Positions 26,327-33,724 of a DNA stretch of 37,360 nt are shown here, piece after piece. Below the pieces are notes generated by a model. The model worked only from the letters and a program-made list of their open reading frames with translations, had not been told where the DNA came from and did not search any database. Where the stretch lies: assembly GCA_013286235.1 (NCBI GenBank), contig JABDGE010000033.1, positions 1-37,360 of the forward strand, read 5' to 3'. Both the position numbers and the translations under genes were made by a program. The DNA is from Bacteroidota bacterium. GTDB lineage: Bacteria > Bacteroidota > Bacteroidia > Sphingobacteriales > Sphingobacteriaceae. Each line of letters starts with the position of its first letter. Positions within the stretch are counted from its first letter, which is position 1.

Positions 26327-26400
26327 GAGATATGCGATATTAGATATGAGATTTGAGCCCTGCCTGCCGGCAGGCAGGTGTGAGATTTGAGACCGTTCAA
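26327..26400. repeat. GAGATTTGA microsatellite around a 20-bp palindrome
   Basis: Degenerate GAGATNTGA units flank the perfect 20-bp palindrome at 26359-26378 (CCTGCCTGCC and its complement). A similar GAGATTTGA stretch lies at 35515-35560. Confidence 0.8.
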
Positions 26401-26462
26401 ACTCATGTTTCACAGCGGGAGGAGGGAGATTTGCATAGTTTGCTACTCCGTGGGAGTCCTGT

Positions 26463-26560
26463 GGACCTGTCAGCGGGGGCGTACGCGGTTTAATAACTGT
26501 CGTGGAGCACGAGAACGTCACCTCTTTTCGCCTTTGCGCTGCATTCGCGCCTGGATGGGA
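26463..26560 (+). repeat. Dispersed island repeat, copy G
   Basis: ACCTGTCAGCGGGGGCGTAC, a 25-bp interruption, then GAGCACGAGAACGTCACCTC, TTTTCGCCTTTGCGCTGCAT and TCGCGCCTGGATGGG. It lies 66 bases before the 265-aa gene. Confidence 0.8.
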
Positions 26561-26626
26561 GAAAAATTCCCAAATGATTTATCAAAACAATGCTCCAGTA
26601 TTTGCAATTGACGTTATCTTTAACAG

Positions 26627-27424
26627 ATGTCGAATTTTGATTTTGAAGATGACTTAACGCATGAACTTTACAATGGGTTTAACGTCTTTGGCGTCAAATT
26701 ACCTTATCGGCAAACGGTGCAAGAGCAGTTGTTAGATTATTTGTCAATAAGTAAAAAACTAATCGTTCCGAAACCAAGAAAGGTGTACTACAATCCGGAC
26801 TTTTTAAAAGATTTGCAGAGTCATCCTAAGGTTGGGGTGATCAAACACTTGGAGTCTTTATTTGCGACAGGAAAAGATGTAACTTCATTTCAAAATAAAA
26901 GGTTGTTTCAGTCTAAATTTCACGACCATTTGGTTTATGAATGGAACATTTACCATTTTCACTTATCCCTGGAACAAGAGAAAAAAACGTATTTTAAAAA
27001 GCAAGTCAAGCAGCTTCTCTTTGCTCTGATTACCGATGATTATGTTATCTTCTTAGGTGATGATGGACATGCGGACGGGACGTTTGGTGATGTGAAATGG
27101 CTCGAAATATTACATGATCATTTTCCCGAAACGATTGCTCCTTACAAAGACAACACCATAACTAAAGTTTATCCGGAATTCAATGCGTTGGAAAGGCAGC
27201 GGGCATGGGACGCCGGGTTGCTTCTTGGAATGACAGAAGTGCGCGGAGTAGTTTATCATAGTCCGGGTATCGGAAGAGCCACAAGCCGTCATAGCGTTTT
27301 AGTGACTAAACAAGTAAATGAGATTATGCGACGGTTATATATTATTAAGGATCAATTTGAGTTGCACTATAAAGCGATATGCGATACGTTAAATTATGAC
27401 GAGAACACTTCAAAGTTAAATTAA
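26627..27424 (+). CDS. Hypothetical protein, 265 aa
   Basis: Not recognised. A soluble protein without signal or membrane segments, rich in aromatic and charged residues. The segment FHDHLVYEWNIYHFHLS (about 112-128), then LLFALITDDYVIFLGDDGHAD (in parts, about 145-165), has a strand pattern with regularly placed histidines that faintly recalls RelE/HigB-like toxins; this is speculative. The C-terminal 60 residues are predicted helical. It is flanked by island repeat copies G and H and has its own spacer upstream. The codon pattern looks like real coding sequence. A short coding-like tail follows in another frame at 27386-27532. Confidence 0.72.
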   Translation: MSNFDFEDDLTHELYNGFNVFGVKLPYRQTVQEQLLDYLSISKKLIVPKPRKVYYNPDFLKDLQSHPKVGVIKHLESLFATGKDVTSFQNKRLFQSKFHDHLVYEWNIYHFHLSLEQEKKTYFKKQVKQLLFALITDDYVIFLGDDGHADGTFGDVKWLEILHDHFPETIAPYKDNTITKVYPEFNALERQRAWDAGLLLGMTEVRGVVYHSPGIGRATSRHSVLVTKQVNEIMRRLYIIKDQFELHYKAICDTLNYDENTSKLN

Positions 27425-27532
27425 AATTTGGCGAGAAAACATTTGAAATCGTCGAGGAAAACTCCCAACTCACTATACTCACCTATCGCGATGTTATCGA
27501 TGAAAAACTATTGAAAACTAAATCGAGTTGAG
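27386..27532 (+). pseudogene. Possible coding relic after the 265-aa gene
   Basis: A frame different from that of the upstream gene reads FKVKLKFGEKTFEIVEENSQ and then LTILTYRDVIDEKLLKTKSS before TGA. It looks protein-like (alternating strands, charged loops) but has no ATG, GTG or TTG start. It may be the end of a lost gene or a small protein with an unusual start. Low confidence. Confidence 0.35.
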
Positions 27533-27533
27533 A

Positions 27534-27578
27534 TTTGGGGTGGCGGTATGCAAGGTTCATTACCTATCAGCGGGGGGA
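27534..27578 (+). repeat. Dispersed island repeat, copy H (left part)
   Basis: GGGTGGCGGTATGCAAGGTT and CATTACCTATCAGCGGGGGG directly after the relic's stop codon. Confidence 0.8.
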
Positions 27579-27699
27579 ACTAAGATTTATAGGATTAAAG
27601 GATTATAACATCACGGTTAACGAGAAAATCAAATGGAAGTGGTAATATTCGGCACACGTTCAAATGAGGACAGGAATTTCAAATTCTTAAGTTACATGT

Positions 27700-27780
27700 C
27701 AGTGGGCGCGGATTTTGGATGGTGGTATGCAAAGTTTATTACCCATCAGCGGGGGGCTTGGACAGTTTATTGCCTGTCGT
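27700..27780 (+). repeat. Dispersed island repeat, copy I (last copy)
   Basis: GGATGGTGGTATGCAAAGTT and TATTACCCATCAGCGGGGGG. It marks the right edge of the repeat-bearing island; no copy is seen beyond it. Confidence 0.75.
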
Positions 27781-27849
27781 CACGGCACGAGTCGCGTTTG
27801 CGCATTAGGCCCGGGCGTCAGCGCCTGAATTTGTGATTGCGAGTTTTTT

Positions 27850-28548
27850 TTATTTTTTCTTTCTTACTGTTTGAAGCATGTAAAAAAACTGTGCCGTTTG
27901 CCTAAGCATGTCTAATTTCTTTTCAGATATTCCATCTGGGTCAAAATGCATAACATCATTCCTTATTTTTCTAACCTCATCCAGTCTTTTCACAAACAGC
28001 GACCGATCAATTGTTAATTCTAATCTCGACCAATTCTTCGGATTTTCTAAAATTCTTACGTATTCCCCAAAATTCAAATCAGAAATGGCTTTTAACTCAC
28101 GGCTTCCGTCTCCAGGATCGAGATATTCTTTTAGTTGTTCAAAAGTAAACTTACCGTTAAGCAAATTTCTGATGTGGTTTTCAATTTGTTCAAGAATTAA
28201 AAATGGTTCAGACATCTTAATAAATTGTTCTCCTATGTCCGTTATTGTTACTACCCCGGTTATTGACTTATCATTAGCCATCACTAAAATAACTTCTTTG
28301 TTTAGAATAACTTTTACAGCATCAAATAAAGGCGTCTCATTACTCAAAACATCAACCGGCTCCATGCAATCCTGCACGAAAGTGCACTTTTTGCCAAGTG
28401 CGCTCGCTTTGCCAATGGATTTCCAACTAATCATTCCGTTTACACTTCTGGAATTTTCGGCAGGCATCACTGGCAATTGGGAATAATCATATAAGAGCAT
28501 TTGCGTAACTGCATATTCGTGGATATTCCGGAGTATAGTGACCCCCAT
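27850..28548 (-). CDS. CBS-pair protein with HEPN-like C-terminus, 5' end replaced by IS end
   Basis: A 232-aa protein. Two CBS-type halves are visible: YDYSQLPVM with NGMISWKSIG, and ETPLFDAVKVILNKEVILV with ITGVVTITDIGEQF. CBS pairs bind adenosine nucleotides. The C-terminal helical part contains VRKIRNDVMHFDPDG with R196-x4-H201, the signature of HEPN RNases. So it may be a nucleotide-sensing HEPN protein (inference). The first CBS half is too short at its N-terminus. The start ATG and about seven codons (MGVTILR) come from the terminal repeat of the IS21-like remnant at 28528-28546, so the original start is lost. Whether this hybrid is expressed is unknown. Confidence 0.72.
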   Translation of the reverse strand: MGVTILRNIHEYAVTQMLLYDYSQLPVMPAENSRSVNGMISWKSIGKASALGKKCTFVQDCMEPVDVLSNETPLFDAVKVILNKEVILVMANDKSITGVVTITDIGEQFIKMSEPFLILEQIENHIRNLLNGKFTFEQLKEYLDPGDGSRELKAISDLNFGEYVRILENPKNWSRLELTIDRSLFVKRLDEVRKIRNDVMHFDPDGISEKKLDMLRQTAQFFYMLQTVRKKK

Positions 28549-28873
28549 AATAGCGGCTTAGTTTAACGGATTTTTTGATTGTCAATTTGGATAAATCATG
28601 ACAATCCGGCGGATGCTGACCCCCTTAATAAGTGGAAATAAGTTTATACCGGATCATGTTGACCCCTCTGAGAGCGTTGGATCGGGGTTATACCGGAGCA
28701 TACTGACCCCATAGTTTGATTTGGTTTTGGTTCCTTAGGTGAATATATCTCACCTAAAGCAAACCCTGATGTCTGGAAAACCCAAGCAGATGAGCCAAAT
28801 TAAACAACTATTACGCTTACACCAGCAAGGCCAATCTATACAATTGAATATTCCGAGCATTATATACCAATAG
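28528..28873 (+). mobile_element. IS21-like element remnant (one end plus istA start)
   Basis: Four related end repeats of the form CCGG-N5-TGACCCC begin at 28528, 28606, 28649 and 28693, as expected for the multiple transposase-binding sites at IS21 ends. They are followed by an ORF start at 28769 whose first residues MSGKPKQMSQIKQLLRLHQQ match the start of IS21 IstA transposases. After about 25 codons the similarity ends and a stop follows at 28871-28873. The rest of istA, istB and the other end are missing. Confidence 0.78.
28769..28873 (+). pseudogene. istA fragment
   Basis: A 34-codon remnant of the IS21 transposase helix-turn-helix N-terminus, with a non-homologous tail (LNIPSIIYQ). 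The full protein is normally about 500 aa. Not functional. Confidence 0.72.
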
Positions 28874-28909
28874 TAACATAGTCGGAAAGTAAGGTCAAGT
28901 ATTCCCCCC

Positions 28910-31237
28910 TCACTCCACCTTCACTTCATCCACAAACAACCAGGCCGGGTTACCTTCGCCGGGTTGTCCTTTGGGGATGATGCCGAGGTTTTTGGCGGTT
29001 ATGCGTAAATAGCGGGCTTTGGTGGCTTTGGCGGCAAATCGGAGGGTTTGCAGCCCGTCTTTGGTGGATTGCAGGTTGGTTTGGCTGTCGATATCGTGGA
29101 AATCTGTGCCGTTATCGGATACGGAGATGGTAACCGACAAGGGGGAGTACACCCAATCGAGGGGTTTGTTGAAGAAGCGGGTAGTGATGGTATTGATGTC
29201 GGTGGGGGCGCCGAAGTCGATGGTGCCTTCAAAGTCCTGGCCGTTCCAGCCGAGCCATTCGCCGTCGTTGTATTGGGTGTCGCTGCCCATGATGCCGTTG
29301 TTCCAGCCGTGCTCGCCGGATTTGCTGTACTCCTTGCTGGGCGGGATCTTCAGCCAGGAGGGTTTGCCAGTGGCTTTATTGATGGTGAAGGCTTTTTGAA
29401 CGTTATCCGTCAGCTGGTTGTTATAGATGACCCCGAGATTTAATTCTTCATCGCGGGTGATTTTTATGGGACCGGCATATTTGAACGATTTCCCGGTGGG
29501 GCGGGTACCGTCGGTGGTGTAGTAAGTATCAAAGCCGGGTGGAACACCTGCCGCCATTGCCACGAGCTGGTGGGTGCCAAGCTCGGCCACTGTAGTGAGG
29601 TGTATATCGAACATATGCCGGGAATAGTTGACATCATGCTCATCCAGTCGTTTCAAATAGAGCAGGAGCCTGCTGATAAACTCGTCCCAGCTTGTTTTGT
29701 CTTTGCTCCAGGTTACTTCGGCCAGTGCGACGGCGCGCGGGAAGTACATGTATTCGGCATGGGCGGGGGTGGGGACATCTTCGGTCCACAGGTTGCCCTG
29801 CGCGCCCATGATGAAGCGGCCCTCTTCTTCTGTTAGTCCTTCGGGAATAGGGTGATAGTTAAATACGGTGGAAAGGGTGGTAAGGCCCTCCATGGCGGGC
29901 GGCTCGGAGGGGTCGAGGGATTGGTAATGGTCGAAGTAGCAATAATCGCCGGGCGTCATGATCACCTTGTGGCCAAGCTTGGCAGCCTGGATGCCGCCGT
30001 CTTCGCCCGTCCAGCTCATCACGACGGCGTTGGGGGCCAGGCCGCCTTCGAGGATCTCGTCCCAGCCGATTATGGTGCGGCCTTTTTCGTTCACAAAGCG
30101 CTCGATGCGTTTCATGAAATAGCTTTGCAGCTCGTCCACATTGGCGAGGTGTTCGTCATGCATTCTTTTTTGGCAGATGGGGCATTTCTTCCAGTTTACC
30201 TTGCTGGCTTCGTCGCCGCCGACATGGATAAATTTGGAGTGGAATACATCCATTACCTCGGCCAATATATCGGTGATGAAGGTAAAGACGGAATCCTTTG
30301 TGCAGTATTCATCCTGTATCTGCGCCGGGTAGGGGAAGCGATGGCCGGTGCTGTCGAGACAGGTTAATTCGGGATAGGCGGCGAGGGCAGATTTGGAATG
30401 GGCGGGCATCTCGATCTCGGGGATGATGTTGATGAAGCGGGTGGCCGCATAGGCAACCAGTTGTTTCAGTTGCGCCTGGGTATAATAGCCGCCGTACAGG
30501 GTATCGTGAGGCAGGGAGGCATAATCATAGGTGTAGGTGAAGGGCGTGCCTTTGCGGTATGCGGCGATGGTGTTTAGGCGGGGGTATTTTTTACTCTCGA
30601 AGCGCCAGCCCTGGCTATCGGTGAGGTGCAGGTGCAGGGTGTTCATTTTCTGCATGGCCATCAGGTCGATTAGTTTTTCGAGGAAAGCATAGGGCATAAA
30701 ATGCCGGGCAACGTCAAGCATCAGGCCGCGGTAGGCAAACCCGGGAGCGTCGTCGATCTCCATGGCGGGGATCTTTAGGGATATGTTTTTTACGAGGGTT
30801 GGGCTTTCGATCTCAACGGGCAATAACTGCAGTAAGGATTGCACGGCGTAAAATATGCCGGCAGGGGTGGAGGCCTGGATGGTGATGTGTGTTGGGGTGA
30901 TGGCGAGGTGGTAGCCTTCGGGGTGGAGGATACGGTCAGTTAGCTCAACTTCGATATAATTTTTAAGGGGTGTTTTGCTTGCCTGAGGCAATTTTATGCC
31001 TGCGGCTATTTGCAGTTTTGTTATGAGGGGCGAGAGGGCGATGGGTAGTTCTTTGTTATCCGGCTGGGCGTAAATGATTTTGGTTGCGGGGGTTATGGTG
31101 AAGGCGCCTTCGGATTTTTGGATGGTTTGGGGGTGGGGGATGATGTTTATTTGCTGGGCGGAAGCATTATGAATATGGAACGCCGAAATCACGGTTATTA
31201 GGGCGATCAAAACCCGGGAGTGGAAAGGTATTTTCAT
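28910..31237 (-). CDS. Beta-N-acetylhexosaminidase, GH20
   Basis: Secreted or periplasmic enzyme removing terminal GlcNAc/GalNAc from glycans or chitin fragments. A signal peptide (VLIALITVISAFHIHNASA) leads into the GH20b domain (30-165). The catalytic barrel follows with LDVARHFMP (174-182), MNTLHLHLTDSQGWR (198-212) and HVGGDEAS (338-345), where Asp342-Glu343 are the catalytic pair of substrate-assisted hydrolysis. WTGEDGG and GNLWTE are also conserved. After about residue 570 comes a chitobiase-C-like domain (FDTYYTTDGTRPTGKSFKY), then an F5/8-type C (CBM32-like) module ending PAWLFVDEVKVE. At 775 aa it is full length. No linked transporter or SusCD genes are in the window. Confidence 0.95.
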   Translation of the reverse strand: MKIPFHSRVLIALITVISAFHIHNASAQQINIIPHPQTIQKSEGAFTITPATKIIYAQPDNKELPIALSPLITKLQIAAGIKLPQASKTPLKNYIEVELTDRILHPEGYHLAITPTHITIQASTPAGIFYAVQSLLQLLPVEIESPTLVKNISLKIPAMEIDDAPGFAYRGLMLDVARHFMPYAFLEKLIDLMAMQKMNTLHLHLTDSQGWRFESKKYPRLNTIAAYRKGTPFTYTYDYASLPHDTLYGGYYTQAQLKQLVAYAATRFINIIPEIEMPAHSKSALAAYPELTCLDSTGHRFPYPAQIQDEYCTKDSVFTFITDILAEVMDVFHSKFIHVGGDEASKVNWKKCPICQKRMHDEHLANVDELQSYFMKRIERFVNEKGRTIIGWDEILEGGLAPNAVVMSWTGEDGGIQAAKLGHKVIMTPGDYCYFDHYQSLDPSEPPAMEGLTTLSTVFNYHPIPEGLTEEEGRFIMGAQGNLWTEDVPTPAHAEYMYFPRAVALAEVTWSKDKTSWDEFISRLLLYLKRLDEHDVNYSRHMFDIHLTTVAELGTHQLVAMAAGVPPGFDTYYTTDGTRPTGKSFKYAGPIKITRDEELNLGVIYNNQLTDNVQKAFTINKATGKPSWLKIPPSKEYSKSGEHGWNNGIMGSDTQYNDGEWLGWNGQDFEGTIDFGAPTDINTITTRFFNKPLDWVYSPLSVTISVSDNGTDFHDIDSQTNLQSTKDGLQTLRFAAKATKARYLRITAKNLGIIPKGQPGEGNPAWLFVDEVKVE

Positions 31238-31312
31238 TTTTTATAAGTAGCTAAAGCACGTTTGTGAATGGTGGTGTAACTTAGTAAAAATTGGGGGAAA
31301 TCAGGAGGGGTG

Positions 31313-31332
31313 TTGGATAAAATGACTATTGG
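31313..31332. repeat. Dispersed GGATAAAATGACTATT motif
   Basis: The same 16-18 bases occur at 15521-15538 (one change) and 37303-37322. Here it lies 25 bases before the MITE-like repeat. Confidence 0.6.
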
Positions 31333-31351
31333 TGGTGTCCACAGTGTGTCT

Positions 31352-31590
31352 CGGTTTACACAATGACGCCCCGCTCAATTGCCGCGGAGGCTGTTACTTT
31401 TGGCTTGACCCAAAAGTAACCAAAAGGTCAAGCCAAAAAAAAGCTTCGGCGCGCCCTGCCGGTTTTTAACGCCGGTTCGGTTACACCCGAACCGGCTAAA
31501 CCGGCATTCCCGCCATACTCCCGGCCCGCTTTTTTGGCAGGCCTTTGCCCGCTTTTGTTCTCGGGATTCTGAGAAAATGATGCTTCTTTA
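31352..31590. mobile_element. MITE-like structured repeat, copy 2
   Basis: Shares its start (CACAATGACGCCCCGCTCAA) and the inner GCAGGCCTTTGCCC with the copy at 21937. Hairpin 1 is GTTACTTTTGG (31393-31403) with 31410-31420. Hairpin 2 is TTTTGGCTTGACC (31398-31410) with 31426-31438. They share bases and exclude one another. A long stem at 31457-31506 pairs TGCCGGTTT/GCCGGTTCGG with CCGAACCGGC/AAACCGGCA. No coding capacity. Confidence 0.65.
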
Positions 31591-31693
31591 GCAAGACGAG
31601 TCTGACTTGCCACAAAGCCCATGGCATGGAATAAACAATCACGTCATCCCTGGTGTTTTTGAGGAATTCGTCGTGAATAAACAACCATGGACC

Positions 31694-32014
31694 TCACTGC
31701 TTCCGCCAAAGGCTTTGAAAAGTGCGGGGGCGTTTGTGCAGTTTTTTTGGCGCTGACGAAGTGGGGGCAGTAAAATCCTGCTGGGTTTCGGCGGGTTTTA
31801 CAACGATGTTCCGGTCGGCGATGGGGGAGCCGTCGAGCGTTTTGATGGCTTTTTGGGCTTGTTCTTCGTCTTCCATCTCGAGGAAGCCGAAGCCTTTGCT
31901 TTTGCCGTTCTCTGTCACAATTTTTGATGACATAACGGCGCCGAATAAACCGAATAATTGAGTAATGCCTTCGCTGGTAACATGGTAAGGCAAATTAGCG
32001 ACAAAAATTTTCAT
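31694..32014 (-). CDS. RRM-domain RNA-binding protein
   Basis: A 106-aa protein of the small bacterial RRM family. RNP2 is IFVANLP (3-9), RNP1 is KSKGFGFLEM (about 41-50), and the C-terminal tail is basic (KKLHKRPRTF). These proteins bind single-stranded RNA and are common in Bacteroidota and cyanobacteria. I start at the ATG at 32014, which gives the standard MKIFVANLPYH N-terminus; an upstream extension is possible but unlikely. No operon partner. Confidence 0.9.
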   Translation of the reverse strand: MKIFVANLPYHVTSEGITQLFGLFGAVMSSKIVTENGKSKGFGFLEMEDEEQAQKAIKTLDGSPIADRNIVVKPAETQQDFTAPTSSAPKKLHKRPRTFQSLWRKQ

Positions 32015-32436
32015 AGGTGTGTAGTTTAGTCCGAAAGTCGGGAAGTCCGGATCCCGATAGCTATCGGGACCGAAAGACGCTGCGAATGACGTTATTCGGC
32101 AGCAAATACTGGGTCCCGGAACTACTAAAATCGTTTTTAATTGTGTTTTAATTAAGCATCTGCGAATACTGGAGAAACGCAAATACTGTTCCCGATATGA
32201 TTTTGCCGCTGTAATGTTACAAAAGAGGTATAAACAGGCGGGGTTTAATTATAGATTAAATAGTTTTCAGGTAAAATAAGAAAGATGTGTTGAATGGTAC
32301 TAGCTACAATATGGTTACTATTGTAAACACTATAGTTTTTGCAGTGCATTTGAACGGGTTTGCGGATGACCCATTAGAAGCTTCGGTTATGATCTGAGAC
32401 CCGACGAAGAGAGGCCGACCTCTTTAAGCCCGACGC
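32015..32436. other. Intergenic region with CCCGATAGCTATCGGG palindrome
   Basis: A perfect 16-bp palindrome at 32053-32068, also present at 36627-36642, sits in AAGTCGGGAAGTCCGG-type repeats. Otherwise AT-rich with no recognisable gene. Confidence 0.75.
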
Positions 32437-32775
32437 TTATGGCCTCGCATGTTTTGGCTCGTAAACGCCCACCTTGCTGCCGCCGGGTAAAGTTAAATGG
32501 GTGAGTAGCCCCCAGCGTTGCTCAATAATTGCGTCGCAGGGTACTTGCTGTTCGGCCATTTCTTTGATGAAGGCTTTGATATCATCGCACATCAGGTAAA
32601 ATTCATGGGCTCCGTTGTCGTTGCCCGGATGTACGGCGATTTCTGATGGCGGTAAAGCAAATATCAGCCAGTCGTGGCCGACGTCGACGTAGGGAAATTT
32701 CAGCACCGTCTTAAAAAACTCCTTGTCTGCCCGGGCATCGGAGCTATAAAGAATGTAATGTGCACCGTTGATCAT
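32437..32775 (-). CDS. VOC (glyoxalase/bleomycin resistance-like) family protein
   Basis: A 112-aa single-module VOC protein, probably a dimer with a metal site. The beta-alpha-beta-beta-beta pattern is visible: YILYSSDARADKEFFKTVL, LIFALPPSEIAVHP and GGSKVGVYEP at the end. Metal ligands probably include a His near the start and the Glu in GVYEP. Substrate unknown. It stands alone. Confidence 0.82.
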   Translation of the reverse strand: MINGAHYILYSSDARADKEFFKTVLKFPYVDVGHDWLIFALPPSEIAVHPGNDNGAHEFYLMCDDIKAFIKEMAEQQVPCDAIIEQRWGLLTHLTLPGGSKVGVYEPKHARP

Positions 32776-33003
32776 TTTTTTTCGATTAAGCAGGTTAAAA
32801 ATAAAATTGGTTTATTGCATTCATATGAGAGTGCGACATTGTACAAACAGGTTTGAATGGCCTTGTCGTTCACCGGATCGCTTTTTGGGTTACAATTGAG
32901 GGAATAAATATAGCGGATGTTGAGCGATGTTTTGGATTTATACAGGGATTTTGCTATATTTTTTTTAATTTAGCATAGAACATTAGGGGGGATAAAACTA
33001 AAA

Positions 33004-33189
33004 ATGAAACTGGAGGGGAGGTTGACCAAATACAGCAGCTTCGAGGCATTGAAAAATGATAGAGGTACGAATGATACCGATCCGGCGGTGGTTGAGGAAC
33101 GTTACCGGGCGCTCGAAAAGTTTATCAACCTTTTAAGAAAAGAGAAGTTGGAAAGCCAACCCGTCGCAAGTAAAAAGGTGTCAAAATAG
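33004..33189 (+). CDS. Small protein upstream of the nucleotidyltransferase, candidate antitoxin partner
   Basis: A 61-aa highly charged, mainly helical protein (ERYRALEKFINLLRKEKLES). It starts at the ATG at 33004 and ends 12 bases before the nucleotidyltransferase gene. Paired arrangement and size suggest a toxin-antitoxin-like partner; the family is not recognised. Confidence 0.65.
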   Translation: MKLEGRLTKYSSFEALKNDRGTNDTDPAVVEERYRALEKFINLLRKEKLESQPVASKKVSK

Positions 33190-33201
33190 TAAGAATCTGC
33201 A

Positions 33202-33702
33202 ATGGAGGATTTAGGTGACGGTATTCTGCGAGTTTGCGCTATCCTAAATAAACACCATATAGATTACCTGGTTGTTGGCGGAATTGCGGTTGGATTTCAC
33301 GGTTATTTTAGGAAGTCAATTGGACCAGATGGAACAATCGCGCCAAAGATCGATCTGGATTTATGGTATAACCCCACTTACGAGAACTATTTCAAACTCT
33401 TAAGTGGGTTGGAAGAACTTGGCCAAAACGTACAAGTTTTTAAACAAGAGCAGTCGCCTAACCCCAAAACATCGTTTTTTAAATTCGAACTTGAAAATCT
33501 AACACTTGATCTTTTGCCGGAAATCAAAGCTAAATTAAAATTTAATGCGTCATTCAGGAATAAAGAGGTCGTAAGCCAACAGGGCATAATCATTCCCTAT
33601 ATTAATTACAACGACTTAATAAAAGATAAGGAAGCAATGACTCGCCCCAAAGATTTGGAGGATATCCGGAAACTCGAAGATCAAAGAAACAAAAGCAAGT
33701 AG
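33202..33702 (+). CDS. Nucleotidyltransferase-fold protein (AbiEii/MNT-like)
   Basis: A 166-aa protein with the minimal nucleotidyltransferase signature: VVGGIAVGFHGYFR (24-37) and the metal-binding D-x-D in KIDLDLWY (Asp51, Asp53), with a third acidic residue probably in LTLDLLPE. The C-terminal KDKEAMTRPKDLEDIRKLE is typical of the AbiEii/DUF1814-like group. Family members act in type IV or MNT-type toxin-antitoxin systems. The gene follows the 61-aa gene by 12 bases, presumably one operon. Toxicity and target are not known. Confidence 0.72.
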   Translation: MEDLGDGILRVCAILNKHHIDYLVVGGIAVGFHGYFRKSIGPDGTIAPKIDLDLWYNPTYENYFKLLSGLEELGQNVQVFKQEQSPNPKTSFFKFELENLTLDLLPEIKAKLKFNASFRNKEVVSQQGIIIPYINYNDLIKDKEAMTRPKDLEDIRKLEDQRNKSK

Positions 33703-33724
33703 CCGATAGGATATTACTTCCCCT

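Noticed and set aside
20226..27780. Integron attC sites
   Set aside because: The repeats lack paired RYYYAAC/GTTRRRY core sites and no tyrosine integrase gene is in the window.
29018..30367. Long plus-strand frames of 126-171 codons opposite the hexosaminidase
   Set aside because: They are antisense to a well-supported GH20 gene and have no recognisable features.
31428..31684. Minus-strand frames in the hexosaminidase/RRM spacer
   Set aside because: They run through the MITE-like hairpins and have no match to known proteins.
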